Shown: one piece after another, positions 43,131 to 54,902 of the stretch
How the letters are laid out: every line of letters begins with the position of its first letter
How positions within the stretch are numbered: the first letter of the stretch is position 1
Assembly (NCBI GenBank): GCA_949825045.1
Contig: OX463829.1
Coordinates: forward strand, 7,378,001 to 7,442,000
Direction of reading: 5' to 3'
From: Argyresthia goedartella
Taxonomy: Eukaryota > Arthropoda > Insecta > Lepidoptera > Argyresthiidae
DNA length: 64,000 nt
Made by a program: the position numbers and the translations under genes
Notes under the pieces: generated by a model
Told to the model about the DNA's origin: nothing
Database searches by the model: none
Seen by the model: the letters and a program-made list of their open reading frames with translations, nothing else

Positions 43131-45540
43131 CAAACAAAGATTATGTGTTTCAACAAACAACAATCAATCAAACATCATCAAATATCGGCGCAACACAGAT
43201 ATTACAGAGACTTATGCAAACGTGGATGTACAATATATTATAATTCAATTATCCTTTGCTTTAGTTTAGTATTATAAGATTATATTATATATGTTTTGTA
43301 TACAACAGTATCTAAAACTATATGTTATGTACTAAATTTAATGAAATTTCATCAACAGGTGTCAGTTCATGTTTTTATAGTCAACAGTGTATTAGGACGA
43401 ACAGATTGTATATGAAAGGAGAGGGGCAGAATATCTTCGTGTTTATTTTACAATTATATTTTTTAATGAGGATGTTAATAGTAGTAGTGATAAAGGGGTT
43501 TTATTTGATAAGTTAAATATTAATTATAATATTTAGCCAATAAATGAATTCGTGAAAACCTCTTGAATACCGCCGGCGTACCACTTTTCCGTTATAGGTT
43601 TTAAATTTTATTACCATGGCATGGTTCAAAATCGCAACCAGTCCCAACTACCCTCGGTTTTTGAGAGGTTAAGTCACGATTTATAGTTTTAACGTCATGA
43701 TCATACTTAGGGTGTTTGGTGCATTCTTTGCCAAATCAAAATGGCGGATAGAAGGGGTTATATAGATTCTCAGCCTACCAAAAATAATTATGGCCCCACG
43801 GTATTTTTTTTTGGAAAAAAAGTTTCAATAAATAAAAATGATGTTGGTTAAATCTGCATTTTTTTGTCTTGTTTAGTTTTTTTATTGCAAGTCAAAGTTG
43901 ATCCTTAACGAATTTTTCACAGCTTGGAAAACTTTCGTGAGTCAATAAAAAAAAAAGATGCTACTTGCAAGTAATTTTGATTTTGATACAACCGCACAAC
44001 ATTACACATATAATAATAATAATAATAAAACATTCAGGCTATACCAATATTTTTTTTATTTATACAATTTTCAAAACTCAACCTATTTTTATTCCTTTTT
44101 TAAAATGGAGCGACACGCGACGGGGCGCGACCGCGACTCCCCATACAGTTAGTTGCATCCATTTTTTTACACCGGTTTTATAATTTGCGTCGTAGCTCCT
44201 CCGTCCTCGCGTGCGTAGGCCTAGATTGCGTCTTGAGCTCCTACTATTTGCTAAACAAGCACCCATTTCATTGCAAAATAAACTTTATGGGCCAAGATAA
44301 TCTATCCTGAACTTAAACGTAAATCAAGATATTACAAACATTAAACAGTTATCTGCACCTTTGTCACTATGCGCCTACAGAACACAAACAGAATAACTCA
44401 CAACCGTGGGAAAGAAAATTACTGACAAGACCAGACCACCCACGTGGGGTATATGAAACTAAGGATAATGTTGCCAATAGATTTAATTCGATCGCGAGCT
44501 AAATTGAGTATGAAATAATAATGTGGTGCGGTGGACTGCATTGTAAATGTTTTTTAAACAAAACGTCTTCACTCAAATTTTCGTAGCCCTTCGATTCCGT
44601 TAATACAGTAACTCATCTTTTTTTGTCAGAAGCGGGAAGATCAGTTTTGCATTGCGCTATGCTTTACACACTGAATTGCAGTCTACAATGAGTTGAATTG
44701 AATAGAATTATAGAAATAAGACTCCATTTAAAAATAATCCGAGGTAAAAACAATGACTGGTGATACTTATTATTGACCGTGTAAGAGAACTCCTCAGGGC
44801 AGGTCTCCTATGCGGGCCTTTAGACATTGGAGATCGAATTCAACGCCCCGTTAGAGTTTCTCAACGACAGTAGTGCTCACCTGACGTAGACTTCCGTAGA
44901 CCTATGACCTGGCTCCGTTGCAATGGGGCCAGACGCGTCTGGCAAACTTTTTGCTTCAGGTCTTGAGGTCACCACCAGGTTAAGTCTATTTCTTTACTTA
45001 TTTTAACTATGCGTGGCTGTTTCCCGGCGAAATATACCGCTACAGGACGCCGCACCCATTGTTCTATCTATCTTGAAAGTGGCTGGCAGAGCTCGTCCCA
45101 GTAGCGGCTGCTCGTCAGCTCGCAGCTCAACGCGGCGAACGGCTCAAGGGCTCGTGTTTTAAAGCGGACAACGCCACGCAGGCCACGCTGGCGAACTCCT
45201 CGTGTATAAAATGTCTGTTCAACACGCCTCGCTTTCTTGGTCAGGAACAAAATACACCACAATTGGCCTGGCCCCCCAGGCGGGGCTGACAGCCTTACAC
45301 CCCGTCGACTGGAGATGAAAAAAGAAGGCCCGATAGGCGAGATCTCCGTATTTATCGGCCACGAAACGCAGCAGTTTTCTAGAACGCGGGTTAACAACTT
45401 GCAAAGATAAGAAATCAGAACTGTCACTTTTCCAGACGATAACCGAACGGAGTTAGATCATCAAAAAATAATATTAATCAACGACTATCCATAGGTTAAT
45501 GTTCTCACAGAACCACTAGCTTTATAAGGCTAGTATGTAA
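43131..45540. other. Anonymous region
   Basis: About 2.4 kb without a recognised gene. The minus-strand ORF at 45,068-45,427 (119 codons) and an overlapping frame reading VVNPRSRKLLRFVADKYGDL have some protein-like character, but no family was recognised and both frames occupy the same GC-richer DNA. An (AAT)n run lies at about 44,009-44,028. Confidence 0.35.
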
Positions 45541-45781
45541 CCGCACATCAAAAATACTGATTTGCACAGCAAACAAGGAACAGCAAAAACACTTTTTATG
45601 TTTTAAATATTTAATGAGTACTTAAATTTATGTTTTAAGTATTTGTTGTTGTTCTTACATGTTGAACCTAACACGTAGGATAAAGGGGGCTTCGCTTCGC
45701 TCACCTCATTTACCCTTCGCCTAAGCTACCGCAGCAAATATAAGTGATATTTGCTGGGCAAATCAGTATATTTGATGTGCG
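45541..45781 (+). mobile_element. MITE with CGCACATCAAA ends and repeat-E core
   Basis: The left end CGCACATCAAAAATACTGAT and the inverse right end CGCACATCAAATATACTGAT are terminal repeats. The interior carries the same core as repeat E (TTTATGTTTTAAGTATTTG, CCTAACACGTAGGATAAAGG, GGGGGCTTCGCTTCGCTCAC, AAGCTACCGCAG). A hairpin, AGCAAATAT...ATATTTGCT, lies near the right end. No protein. Total length is about 240 bp. Confidence 0.75.
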
Positions 45782-46554
45782 ATTAAATATTTCCCGTTTT
45801 ATAATACCCTACTTCAAATTGGTTGAAACAGCGATATACATTGCTGAATTACTACATCGACTTTCAAGTAGTGGTGAAATTGTCGCGCATGGGGTGCATA
45901 TTTTTGCATTTTCCTTTTTGCCCACCAAACGCTTAGCGGCACAAATGTCCCGGGCATGCCTCTCGCACTCTCGTCGGCAGCACGTCGTCGGGGCTGCATA
46001 TTTCATGTCACTTTCCCCATCGTCCAGGGGGCCGGGTGACGAATCGAGTCGGGTCGGGCGATCACGCGATATGAGGTGGCGTGTGGGAATGAGATGGAAC
46101 TTCGACAAACTATCTGCTTGAATGGTTCTGCTACTTCTCTCAAAACACCGGGTTGTTTTGAGACATTGAGATTTTTGAACCTTATGGTATCGGAATTCAA
46201 AACATGTAACGGGAAAATGGCATCTATATATGGCATGGGGCGTTGAGAGGGGTGATACTAAAAAATAAAATAAAAGGAATACGAATGTAAACGAAAGTGA
46301 CAGCGTTAGTTGCTTCCACATAAAAAAGCGCAAACAAAGCGCTAGGCTCATACTGAAATAATGTAGCGCCAAACCACATAAAAATTGTTTAAAAATAAAC
46401 TACGCTATTTTGTCAAAAATATTTTCAAGGAGAGTTTACGAATACATAATATCCACATTTTGAATGCAATTCCGCAATGAAATTAGTTGAGATTTCAGAA
46501 TTACAGAACAAAATAAACGCCTTACGATTTTTATACAATAATTGAAAAATTTTA
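45782..46554. other. Region with an unrecognised 187-codon ORF
   Basis: The minus-strand ORF at 45,809-46,372 begins with an ATG and a hydrophobic stretch (LTLSLSFTFVFLLFYFLV) but continues into low-information sequence. It overlaps ORFs in other frames and shows no domain. I treat it as probable chance. TGGCGCTAC / GTAGCGCCA ends occur near 46,363-46,372. Confidence 0.3.
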
Positions 46555-46976
46555 ATAATTAAAGGGGGCTGCCCATACATGGAACTGAAAGCAATTTTTT
46601 TTTCATCAAACCTATCTGTTTCGTGTGTCTATAGATAGGTCTTTAAAATCGAGATTCCTGAAATCATTTTTCCTCAAAGTAAATTGTTAAAGAAACCCTT
46701 CCCAAGTGAAAAAATGTGTGTCCAGTTTAAAAGCTTTAACTTTTAAAGTAAGAGAGTGTAAAATCACACACTTTCAACGAGATTTGGTTTGAAAAAAATA
46801 AAATAAGCAGTTTTTAAGAAACAAAAGATTTATTAAAAACCGCAAAGATAACTTTGTCATTCATACAAACACTATGAAAAACAAAGTTACAACACAAACA
46901 TCCAGTCACATAATTACTTGTTACAACGGAACCCTTCATGGGCGAGTCCGACTCGCAATTGGCTACTTTTTTCACC
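46555..46976 (+). repeat. Repeat D variant, divergent
   Basis: AAAGGGGGCTGCCCATACAT, a middle section of long A/T runs, and the end ACAACGGAACCCTTCATGGG with CGAGTCCGACTCGCAATTGG correspond to the second half of repeat D. The GGGTTCCGTAC start is missing. Confidence 0.55.
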
Positions 46977-47243
46977 GCTATCTTTACTTCTACGTTGTTT
47001 CCTTCGCTGGACATGAGGACAATAATAGAGCCAATCTCAATGAATTGACTGCAACTATCAGCAACATAGTTGAGCATAATTGTGTCAGACTTTGTGCGAT
47101 AAGGTTGCATCCTCTTCAGTTTTAGCATGCAGTAGAAGGGGTCGAATGGCTTCTGTATCCATAAATGTCAGAATTGTACAGGAGAGGCTCCGCAGTTGTT
47201 GCACTTCATATTTGTCCCCTCTGCACGCTTGACTACAAGGAAG

Positions 47244-47439
47244 GACCTTTGTCAAAAGTTGTTATTTATAAGACCTTTGTCAAAAGTTGTTATTTATAAG
47301 ACCTTTGTCAAAAGTTGTTATTTATAAGACCTTTGTCAAAAGTTGTTATTTATAAGACCTTTGTCAAAAGTTGTTATTTATAAGACCTTTGTCAAAAGTT
47401 GTTATTTATAAGACCTTTGTCAAAAGTTGTTATTTATAA
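47244..47439 (+). repeat. Seven perfect 28-bp tandem repeats
   Basis: The 28-base unit begins GACCTTTGTCAAAAGTTG and ends TTATTTATAA. Copies start at 47,244, 47,272, 47,300, 47,328, 47,356, 47,384 and 47,412, with no differences seen. Identity this high suggests recent expansion or a polymorphic minisatellite. It could also be partly collapsed in assembly. Confidence 0.97.
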
Positions 47440-47848
47440 GTCTGCCTATTTAAGCAGCAGTATCCTTGTAGATATCTCTTTATGAAGGCTTTAGTTTAGA
47501 TAACAATTGGCTGTTTTCTTGTATGTGTTGAATTGCAACGAAACCTTTTGATGAAAACCTGGGCGTCGAGTCGCGTATGGAACTGCCAACGGCGGCAAAT
47601 GCCGTATTTGGCTTGTCGGCGGCGCATATCTTGTTCGGAGACTGACTGCCGAATACGGGATTCTGCGCCCTTGGCAGTAACTGATATAACTATTGCTGTA
47701 GGAGTTTCCAGACGCCACACGCAGCCCTGACATGATACGATCAGATTTTTTTCTGGCATATATACTCGTTATTTGAGTTTGTATGTGGTGAGATCGTAAT
47801 GAAAGTACTTTCTCCTAAGTTTTGCTGCAGATACGTTTGCTCTGTATC
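47440..47848. other. Region with overlapping short ORFs
   Basis: Positions 47,491-47,759 are open in three frames on two strands (60-87 codons). The GC-richer composition explains this better than a gene. No motif was recognised. Confidence 0.3.
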
Positions 47849-48070
47849 ACCACACATTGATCTAGCCCCAAACTAGGATTCCCATTGTTGTCTAGTACCC
47901 TAGATACACATACTTATATAGATAAATGTTATACTTAGATAGATAAACAACCATGACTAGGGTACAAACATCCGTTCTCATCAAACAAATAATTGCCCCC
48001 ACCGGGACTCGAACCTGGAACCCTTGGCTTCGTAGGCAGGTCACTGCCGACTCGGGCATTCGGGTCGTCA
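47849..48070 (-). mobile_element. tRNA-derived SINE, family C (copy 1)
   Basis: Read on the minus strand from 48,070: GACGACCCGAATGCCCGAGT, CGGCAGTGAC, TGCCTACGAAGCCAAGGG, then the B box GGTTCGAGTCCC (48,004-48,015). The body holds ATGTTTGTACCCTAGTCATG and the end AGTTTGGGGCTAGATCAATG. Like families A and B it is non-coding and Pol III-type. Confidence 0.82.
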
Positions 48071-48580
48071 GTTGGAGGCTGTCTATCCGTCAAATTCGTC
48101 AAATCATATAACCTCATTTGAGGTCAATTTTTCCAGTGTCAAGGGAATTTGAAAGATCACGTGGCGTGTTTTAGAACCTAACCTCAGATGAATGAAACTC
48201 TTTGCCTCCAACTGCGCCGGCGCCACCTAGCGGGAGCAAAGGCGTGCCTAGGTGCCATTCGTTTCCGTGCCACTGCCCCCCATACGAGAAAAGACCCCAT
48301 GTTGCGCTAACAGGTCACCGTCGTACCGAGCAGTCTATAACACTTACCGGCGCGTGACATCCCAGAGAAGGGACCAGCCGACCTCTGATCCAATCCACTT
48401 GCTGCGCCCGCGCGCCCTCGTATCTGCATTCATGTATTCAGACTGATTCAGAACAGGGGCCCAATGCTGCTAGCACAATGGCGGCTCAATGGCAATGACG
48501 CGAAGATGTCGGTATTGTACTTTATAGGTATTGTTTGTCGTTTGGGTGTCATTTTTAGGCCAATAATGGTAGAAATTAGG

Positions 48581-48795
48581 TTAAACATTAACATTAACAT
48601 AACATTTACATATAGGCACATACATTGCTTCTGGCCCCACACTTGGATACCCTGTGTCGTGGGAACCAGAAACAGCGACATCACAGACATATAAACATCC
48701 AATACCTGGGGGTTTTTTACCCCCATCCGGGGATCGAACCCGGGACCTCTCGCATGGTAGGCAGGGCCGCAACCGCTACTCCACAGAGGTTGTCA
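48581..48795 (-). mobile_element. tRNA-derived SINE, family A (copy 2)
   Basis: Complete copy on the minus strand, from the head TGACAACCTCTGTGGAGTAG at 48,795, through the B box GGTTCGATCCC, to a tail of AATGTTAATGTTTAA repeats at 48,581. The A box is altered (GTGGAGTAGCGG). Confidence 0.85.
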
Positions 48796-48911
48796 TAAAC
48801 ATAAACATTTACGTACAGGCACATACATTGCTTCTGGCCCCACACTTGGATACCATGTGTCGTTGCAACCAGAAACAACGACGTCACACACATATAAACA
48901 TCCAAGACCTG
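48796..48911 (-). repeat. SINE family A, head replaced by repeat D
   Basis: Body and tail of a second family A copy lie directly next to the previous SINE. Its tRNA-like head is missing, and repeat D begins at the break after CAAGACCTG. Confidence 0.75.
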
Positions 48912-49345
48912 TTTTTTTAGGGTTCCTTACCCGAAGGGTGCCAAACGGGACCCTATTACTAAGCCTCCGCTGTCCGTCTGTCTGTCCGTCCATCCGTCCG
49001 TCCCCGGGCTCTATCGGATCAACCGAAATAGGTAGAGAGCTGAAATTTTCACAGAATGTGCATTTCACTCAATTTTGAAAATTAAAGGGGCTCCCCATAC
49101 AAGCGACTGTTCTTTTAAAATCCCTGCCCCTGCAAAATACCTCATAACATCATGATTCAATATCACTATAAATTTCGCTGCTGTTAATAACTTTGAGACG
49201 GCTCAGTCGGTCACGGCGATTCCCAGAGAACACATAAATGTTTCCCTTTTGTTTTGGTTTTATTATTTAGGATTTAGTGTTTTTTTCTTGTACGGTGGTA
49301 CTGAACCCTTAGTGTGCAAGTCTGACCCGTACTTGACACATTTTT
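48912..49345 (+). repeat. GGGTTCCGTAC repeat D (copy 3)
   Basis: Starts TTTTTTTAGGGTTCCTTACC, contains AACGGGACCCTATTACTAAG and a CCGTCTGTCTGTCCGTCC run, and ends near GTACGGTGGTACTGAACCCT and GACCCGTACTTGACAC. It is more diverged than copies 1 and 2. SINE A debris (ATCCCCAGCCGGGGATGG) follows at 49,362-49,380. Confidence 0.7.
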
Positions 49346-49419
49346 TTATTCTTCTTTTCTTTATCCCCAGCCGGGGATGGTAGGAAGAGCCACTTGCTGA
49401 ATTATAAGATACCGGATCT

Positions 49420-49690
49420 ACCTGAAGTGAACCGCCATTTTCATGACACTGAGGCGCCATTTTGTCAGTAGCCTTGTATTCATATATTCAGTTCAGAGTG
49501 ATTCAGAGCAGGCGTGTCATCAATTCCGAGTCACTCCTTGTTGATGTCATTGCTTTAAGCATTACTTTTATTTTTTATTACATGTGTGTTTTTTTAAATC
49601 CCGCTTGTGCCCCCGTCCTATACTGACAAAAGCCTTCATATAGGCCTGGGGTGATTTCAGTACCAGTAAGAGGCATTTTTTGGATTAATT
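49420..49690 (+). repeat. Probable dispersed repeat
   Basis: ACCTGAAGTGAACCGCCATT, GAGGCGCCATTTTGTCAGTA and GTATTCATATATTCAG lead to GACTGACAAAAGCC-like words. The subsection GTATTCATATATTCAG ... GATTCAGAGCAGG resembles 48,432-48,457, so a related copy lies about 1 kb upstream. The class is unknown. Confidence 0.4.
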
Positions 49691-49703
49691 TGAAAATTAA
49701 ATA

Positions 49704-50131
49704 TTAGGCCTTACATATGAAATTGGCGTTTTGTATGGAGAAATTGAAATTACTCAATTTTCAGTACAAACATTTTTGTATTTTTTTTAGGAATGACAGA
49801 TCCTAATTTTATAAACTTTGTGTGTATGAATGAGACAACATTTAGCTAAGAGAAAATTTTATATAATTTTTGAAAAGTGTCAGCTGTAAAAAAATATTAC
49901 GAATATTATCATGAAATGGTGACATTTAGGAGGCACTGATTTTGAAGATAACATTTTACTTATCAAACTGAAAATTAAAAGAAAATTTAATAAGTAGATG
50001 TAAAATATTAAAATTAATTTTAAAACATTAAAAAAAAACTGGAAATAGCTATTGAATTACTCGAATTATGAACTCCTGAATCTGTAAGAAAATTCGCCAA
50101 TTTCATAGGTAAGAAAAGCACCCAATATAAG
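49704..50131. repeat. 425-bp dispersed repeat F (copy 2)
   Basis: Same orientation as 26,422-26,850 with only scattered changes and short indels. The repeat starts right after TAT at TTAGGCCTTACATATG. After CATAGGTAAGAAAAGCACCC the two copies diverge. Confidence 0.7.
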
Positions 50132-51349
50132 TCTTGCACATTTCGCTCATGCAGTAATTATAATTTGTATCTAGGTATTTAAGATCTAAGTAAATTTTCG
50201 GGTTTACCGAAAGACTTATACGTACATAATTGTTGAGAAATATGCCTTCTAAGATCGACAAAAAGTAAGGGGAAATGACTGAAATTTCGTTTAAAATAAA
50301 ACCTAAACGCATCTATTTCATATAGAGTCTAGATATGAAGAAAAATAATATTTCAGTTAGAAAGCCATGACCCAAAAAATATTGACATCCATGCGCTGGT
50401 CGAGTAATCTAGGCAAGTTTTTTAATTAAATAGTTAACCCTTTTCTGAATATGGATATAAATTACCTTAGACCCGACGAAAAAAAACACATTGGCTAAAA
50501 CCAGTTGTGCCGCGTTTACTGATAGGAATACGAAACCATTTTGGTTACACGAACAGTCATAATTTCGTCGTATTCTGTGCATTATACTAAACAATCGCTT
50601 CATAAAACTCAAACATCTGCGAGTAGTGTAAACGGTCGTAAATAATGTTTTTGTGGACCATTGGCGGTGAGCCATGGCGTGACGAGGACTAAGGGTCAGC
50701 GGGCGAAAAAATCGACGCAGTGGCCCTTTTAGCCAAATATTCAATGCTCAATTTTGCTCGACAAGGGGCTAGCCTTTGGAGATATGAAAACTTCGGAGGT
50801 CTTCATTCGATACAAAACTTATATCATTTATTCGACTAATAGAATTGAGTTGCACACGGGCTGGGCGTGTTGGATTCCTCGCCATGCGGAGGTAGAATGC
50901 AAGGCTGTCCGGTCCTGAAAGAATTCAAGCAAAAAGCTTGAATCACGCCGTCATTACATAACGTGTTTGTTTGTCGTGTTGCTGGGTTTATCTTGTTGAA
51001 TTACCTACTAGATTTTATTGGTGTCTAATGACTATAACTAAAGTTTAGGAGAACCTTCTTGCCACTTGTGTCTATTGTTATACTGATTTCATTTTGGAAA
51101 GTGAGTTTTTTTCTTTCCGGTATAAAAATTAAGAGCTTTTCTGTCTTGATTGTACCTTTACAATAATATGAAGTGTTGGAGTATCACTTACTATCTATAC
51201 CTATGTACCTACACCTTAGCAAGAAATGCCATAAAATTAATGATGACACCATACCACCATAAATGACATATAAGCGGACTACTGCGTATTCTAATAGACA
51301 CACCGAATATTTCATTTAAAAAACTCGCATTTATTTTGGCTTGTGTTTA
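50132..51349. other. Anonymous region
   Basis: No gene or element was recognised. The 111-codon minus-strand ORF at 50,409-50,744 has no family motif. Confidence 0.35.
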
Positions 51350-51668
51350 TACGATTACCAAAAAATTAAAAAATTCACTACTAATAAATTCGAAATGATC
51401 ACCAAATTGTGTTTGGATAAATGATCACCAAACTTCTTTTTATGTTTTATGTACCTAAGTTTATGTTTTAAGAATTTTTTGTTTTTCTTACAAGTTCAAC
51501 CTAACACGAAGGATAAAGGGGGCTTCGCTTCGCTCATCCCCTTTACCTTTAACCTCAGCTACCGCAGTATTTTGCGCAGTAAATGATCACCAAAAGTTGC
51601 AGTATCTGCAACTTTTGGTGATCATTTACCCATTTCGGGTAAGAAAAAAAATAGTTTGGTGATCATTA
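51350..51668 (+). repeat. Modular repeat E, copy 2, with a perfect hairpin
   Basis: Follows copy 1 at 17,495 from CGATTACCAAAAA through the shared core to GTTTGGTGATCATTA. At 51,580-51,628 it contains a perfect inverted repeat of 23-bp arms (TAAATGATCACCAAAAG onward) with a 3-base loop. Copy 1 has only the right half of this hairpin. Confidence 0.75.
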
Positions 51669-53270
51669 TATTTGTTGCCATTTATTTTCTACCATATTCT
51701 GCCAAGGTGTACTTGTCTTTTGTTTTCCATAGTTCCGCTAATTTCAATGGCCTGGGTCTGGATAACATATCTACATACATAATTGTTTCATTAATCAAGT
51801 TACAGTGAACTACGCTCTCGTGTCAATTTTGCAATCCCGTTCCCATCGCCCACCGAGGTTCACTGCATTCCTGATCCCGCATCTGATTTGAATGGCAAAC
51901 GCGATACATAATTGCCGAATCTATTACCTGCCCGACCCGGCTGTAATGCTAATCTTATAATCGACTGCCCATAAATAAGTGCATCGTATGGTACTTATAA
52001 ATCGTCAGGACCATACGTGGAAGGTGGAAAATCACTGTGACAACTTTTCTTGGTTGAAGATGGCCTTGGCTTTTTCAATTCCAGCAAGCGACAAATAAAA
52101 ATAAACCTATCAACAGCAATTAAATGCCTTCTATATCTATTCTATTCCAGGTGATCTTTGCTTTCTGTAATGGAATAGTAAAACATTTTTTGTTACAAAA
52201 TTCGCATGATTTCCCGGCACATATTATTATGTAATTTGCGACTTGAGAAATAAATTTATAAATTTTCATAAATTTGGTCTCCGGTATTTTACAATCTATC
52301 ACCAGATTATAATGCCGAAAAACTGTTATAAATCACTGGGATTTAGAATAAACTGACTTGTCACCCGTTAGTTGTGTAACCATCTCAAATCTCATAGCGA
52401 CCTAAATACCTTTAACTTACCTCTTACAAGAATAAATTTGTCGTTAGTGGATTTGGATGGAAACAACAACTTTGAGGATGGCGGATCTCAGTCAATTAAT
52501 AAGGATTGATTCCACCACGCCTATTGAAATGGAACTTATGAGCGTCAATCGATGGTACTGGATGGTACCCACCCATCTCACACTATAGTACAACGTTCTA
52601 GTTTAATTGTTTTCGCCCTGCGGCGGAAACATGTCTTAGCACTTTAGTCGTTGACGTGCTAAAAGGTTTTCTTGTAAGAGAATCTTTCCATTTTGATGGC
52701 TTCACGGCGGGAAATGTAAAATTAAAGAAAGTATGTTCGCTTACAACCTCCCTGCTTTTGCTCGGTTAGTAATTGGAACAAAATAGACTCTTTCATTCAT
52801 CTCATCAACTCTTTCATTATGATTAGCTTTCATATTTATCTAAAATTACGACTTTTAACCGGGATTAAAAACTCTATGGCTTACGAATACGAATCTCGGC
52901 CACTCCCACTGAGACATCATATTTAACAATTATTTCATATATCGAATATAATAATAAAATCGAGGAACAAGCAATACAAAACATTCAAGTCATGTCTCAA
53001 AATGTCGGACGCTTCGTCAACCGGTCAGCGCTGGCAACCGGCGGCGGCAGGAAGGCACGCGACTCCAGTCAGTTTCTTTCACGAATGTCGAAAGTGATAA
53101 TGATAAATTAATTGCTGGTTCCGCGCCAAAACCTGACGGCTTGACGTCCTCGAACAAATTACAATCTCCCCTTTGAACAGAATGAATGTTAATGTTAAAG
53201 TCTTTTAAAATTTGACTTTCTTGCAACTGGAATTTTTAACAAGAAGTAATCCGGTACGCTAATAAAGTTT
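51669..53270. other. Anonymous region
   Basis: About 1.6 kb without a recognised gene, RNA or repeat. The short ORFs lack motifs. Confidence 0.35.
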
Positions 53271-53274
53271 CTTC

Positions 53275-53455
53275 AGTCCTTCTTCTTATCGTGCCTCTCC
53301 AGTACTGGTGGTTGGCGGTCAGCTCTGCACACTCCTCCCTGTTCTTCGCCAAGCACATCTGATGTTCTACGCTGGCCACTCCTGTCCATTCCCTGATGTC
53401 GCGGAGCCATCAGTTTCTCCTTCTGTCAGCGCGGAAGCCGGGCCGATGTCTTTAC
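53275..53455 (-). pseudogene. LINE C-terminal coding remnant
   Basis: The minus strand reads RRRN, a stop (TGA), then WLRDIREWTGVASVEHQMCL and AKNREECAELTANHQYWRGT. This matches the W-rich C-terminal pattern of insect LINE reverse transcriptases (WLRDI...W.G ... L...A.NRE.W). About 55 codons remain; upstream and downstream parts are missing. The clade is not assigned. Confidence 0.55.
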
Positions 53456-53732
53456 AAAGTATCTAGATAAAACTTACATTTACGTCATTCGCCAGACGAG
53501 AACCAATGTTATCTTTCACTCTGTCCCTGTTTACAAAGCACTTTACTACAAATGATATTTGGATAGTAGTTTTGCGTCAGACATATATTTGGGCTTACCA
53601 CTTCTGCTGGTATATAGATTTTTATTTTATAGTTTTCCTATTTGATAGGTACCTACGTGATTTATACCGTGATATCATAAACTAGCCAAGAAGTTACTAA
53701 CTTTACTACAATTTCAGGTATGTGGTTCATAA

Positions 53733-53960
53733 TCAAAGTTCTTTATTATTGTAGATATTCATAAATATGCCTAATGCACGTCATTCTTCGCCTCGTCTCT
53801 ACGATGGACCACTGTGGGAGAGAGGGCATTGAAACTCCCACAGATTGTTTTTAGATCTCTTTTAAAAATAGCGTTTGTTTAAATAGTACAAAACTTATAT
53901 ATTGAAATTATCAATAATATACAGGAATACATCGCATGTTGCATAAAATACGTTGTGAAA
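53733..53960 (-). repeat. CR1-like LINE 3' fragment
   Basis: AATCAAAGTTCTTTATTATT and GTAGATATTC, CGTCATTCTTCGCCTC, GGACCACTGTGGGAGAGAGG and TTTTTAGATCTCTTTT follow the 3' untranslated region of the LINE at 37.45 kb. Coding sequence is absent. Confidence 0.8.
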
Positions 53961-54900
53961 ATACGGTTGGATAAACTACGATACTTACCTGCATATCGTT
54001 AATCACTAATCACAACATGATTCGATATTTATCAATAGCTTTTTAAGATCCTAATTAAAAACCAGATAACCTTTAAAGTCATAGCGTGTCATCATGAATT
54101 TACGTCAAAAAATTACTTGCCGGCACCTAATCTGTTAAAGTGATATTATCTCGTGATAATCAGCGCAGCTAAAGGTCAACATTGCTGTGAAATGGAAATG
54201 ATTAATTTATCACCTTTTCGAAGATTTCTATCAAATGACTATCTCCACCATTAACAAGCTTTTAGATCTGTGCTCGGCATCAGTAGTAAACAAGGAATTT
54301 CATTATAGATCCAAACAAGCTTCATCATCATCAATCAAACATTTATTTTCACAAATGTCTTTACTTTCACAGTGGATTCCATCAGTTTAGTATCCAGCCC
54401 ACCAGCACGATTTCGATCACCATCTTACCGTCTCATCCTTCCCATCATCATAAACAGCAGTCACTTCTGATTGTAAGTGCCTCCCATAGTGCGCCTCTCG
54501 CTCTGCCACTTCCAGATATTTTAGGGGATCCTATTTATCCGTCCTACCTTACTATGCGCGTCTTTACCAAATTGAGCAAAACAGTTACATCCAAAAAAAT
54601 CAGTTTCACCCCAAATTAAGTTTTACAAAAAATGTTACATTTTTCATTGGTTTAGGACATTAATACCAAGCCAAGGTTGAAAATACGACGGCAAATATAT
54701 TGCCTTTGTCATATAAAGGGTTAAACTCAGTTACATGGGGTCGCTTCGCTCCGCTCCGATTTGCTATTGCTCCAGGTTGTTTTATAAAGTTGTGACAAAA
54801 CAAACATATCTTTGGTACTGGGATATGAAGTGATATACAGCAACCAATACGTTTAGCTGTTGAACTACATGGGAGCACTACATTTGGTGAACATTGAACA
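53961..54900. other. Anonymous region
   Basis: No gene or element was recognised. The ORF at 54,660-54,908 lacks motifs. Confidence 0.35.
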
Positions 54901-54902
54901 AA

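Noticed and set aside
45068..45427. 119-codon minus-strand ORF as a host exon
   Set aside because: Protein-like words appear in two different frames, neither with a known family or clear splice sites, so I left it unassigned.
45809..46372. 187-codon minus-strand ORF with an N-terminal hydrophobic stretch as a candidate secreted or membrane protein
   Set aside because: No domain, no splice context, overlapping open frames in the same DNA, and a compositionally odd second half. Probably chance.
47244..47439. CRISPR array
   Set aside because: Units are contiguous without spacers and the DNA is eukaryotic; it is a minisatellite.
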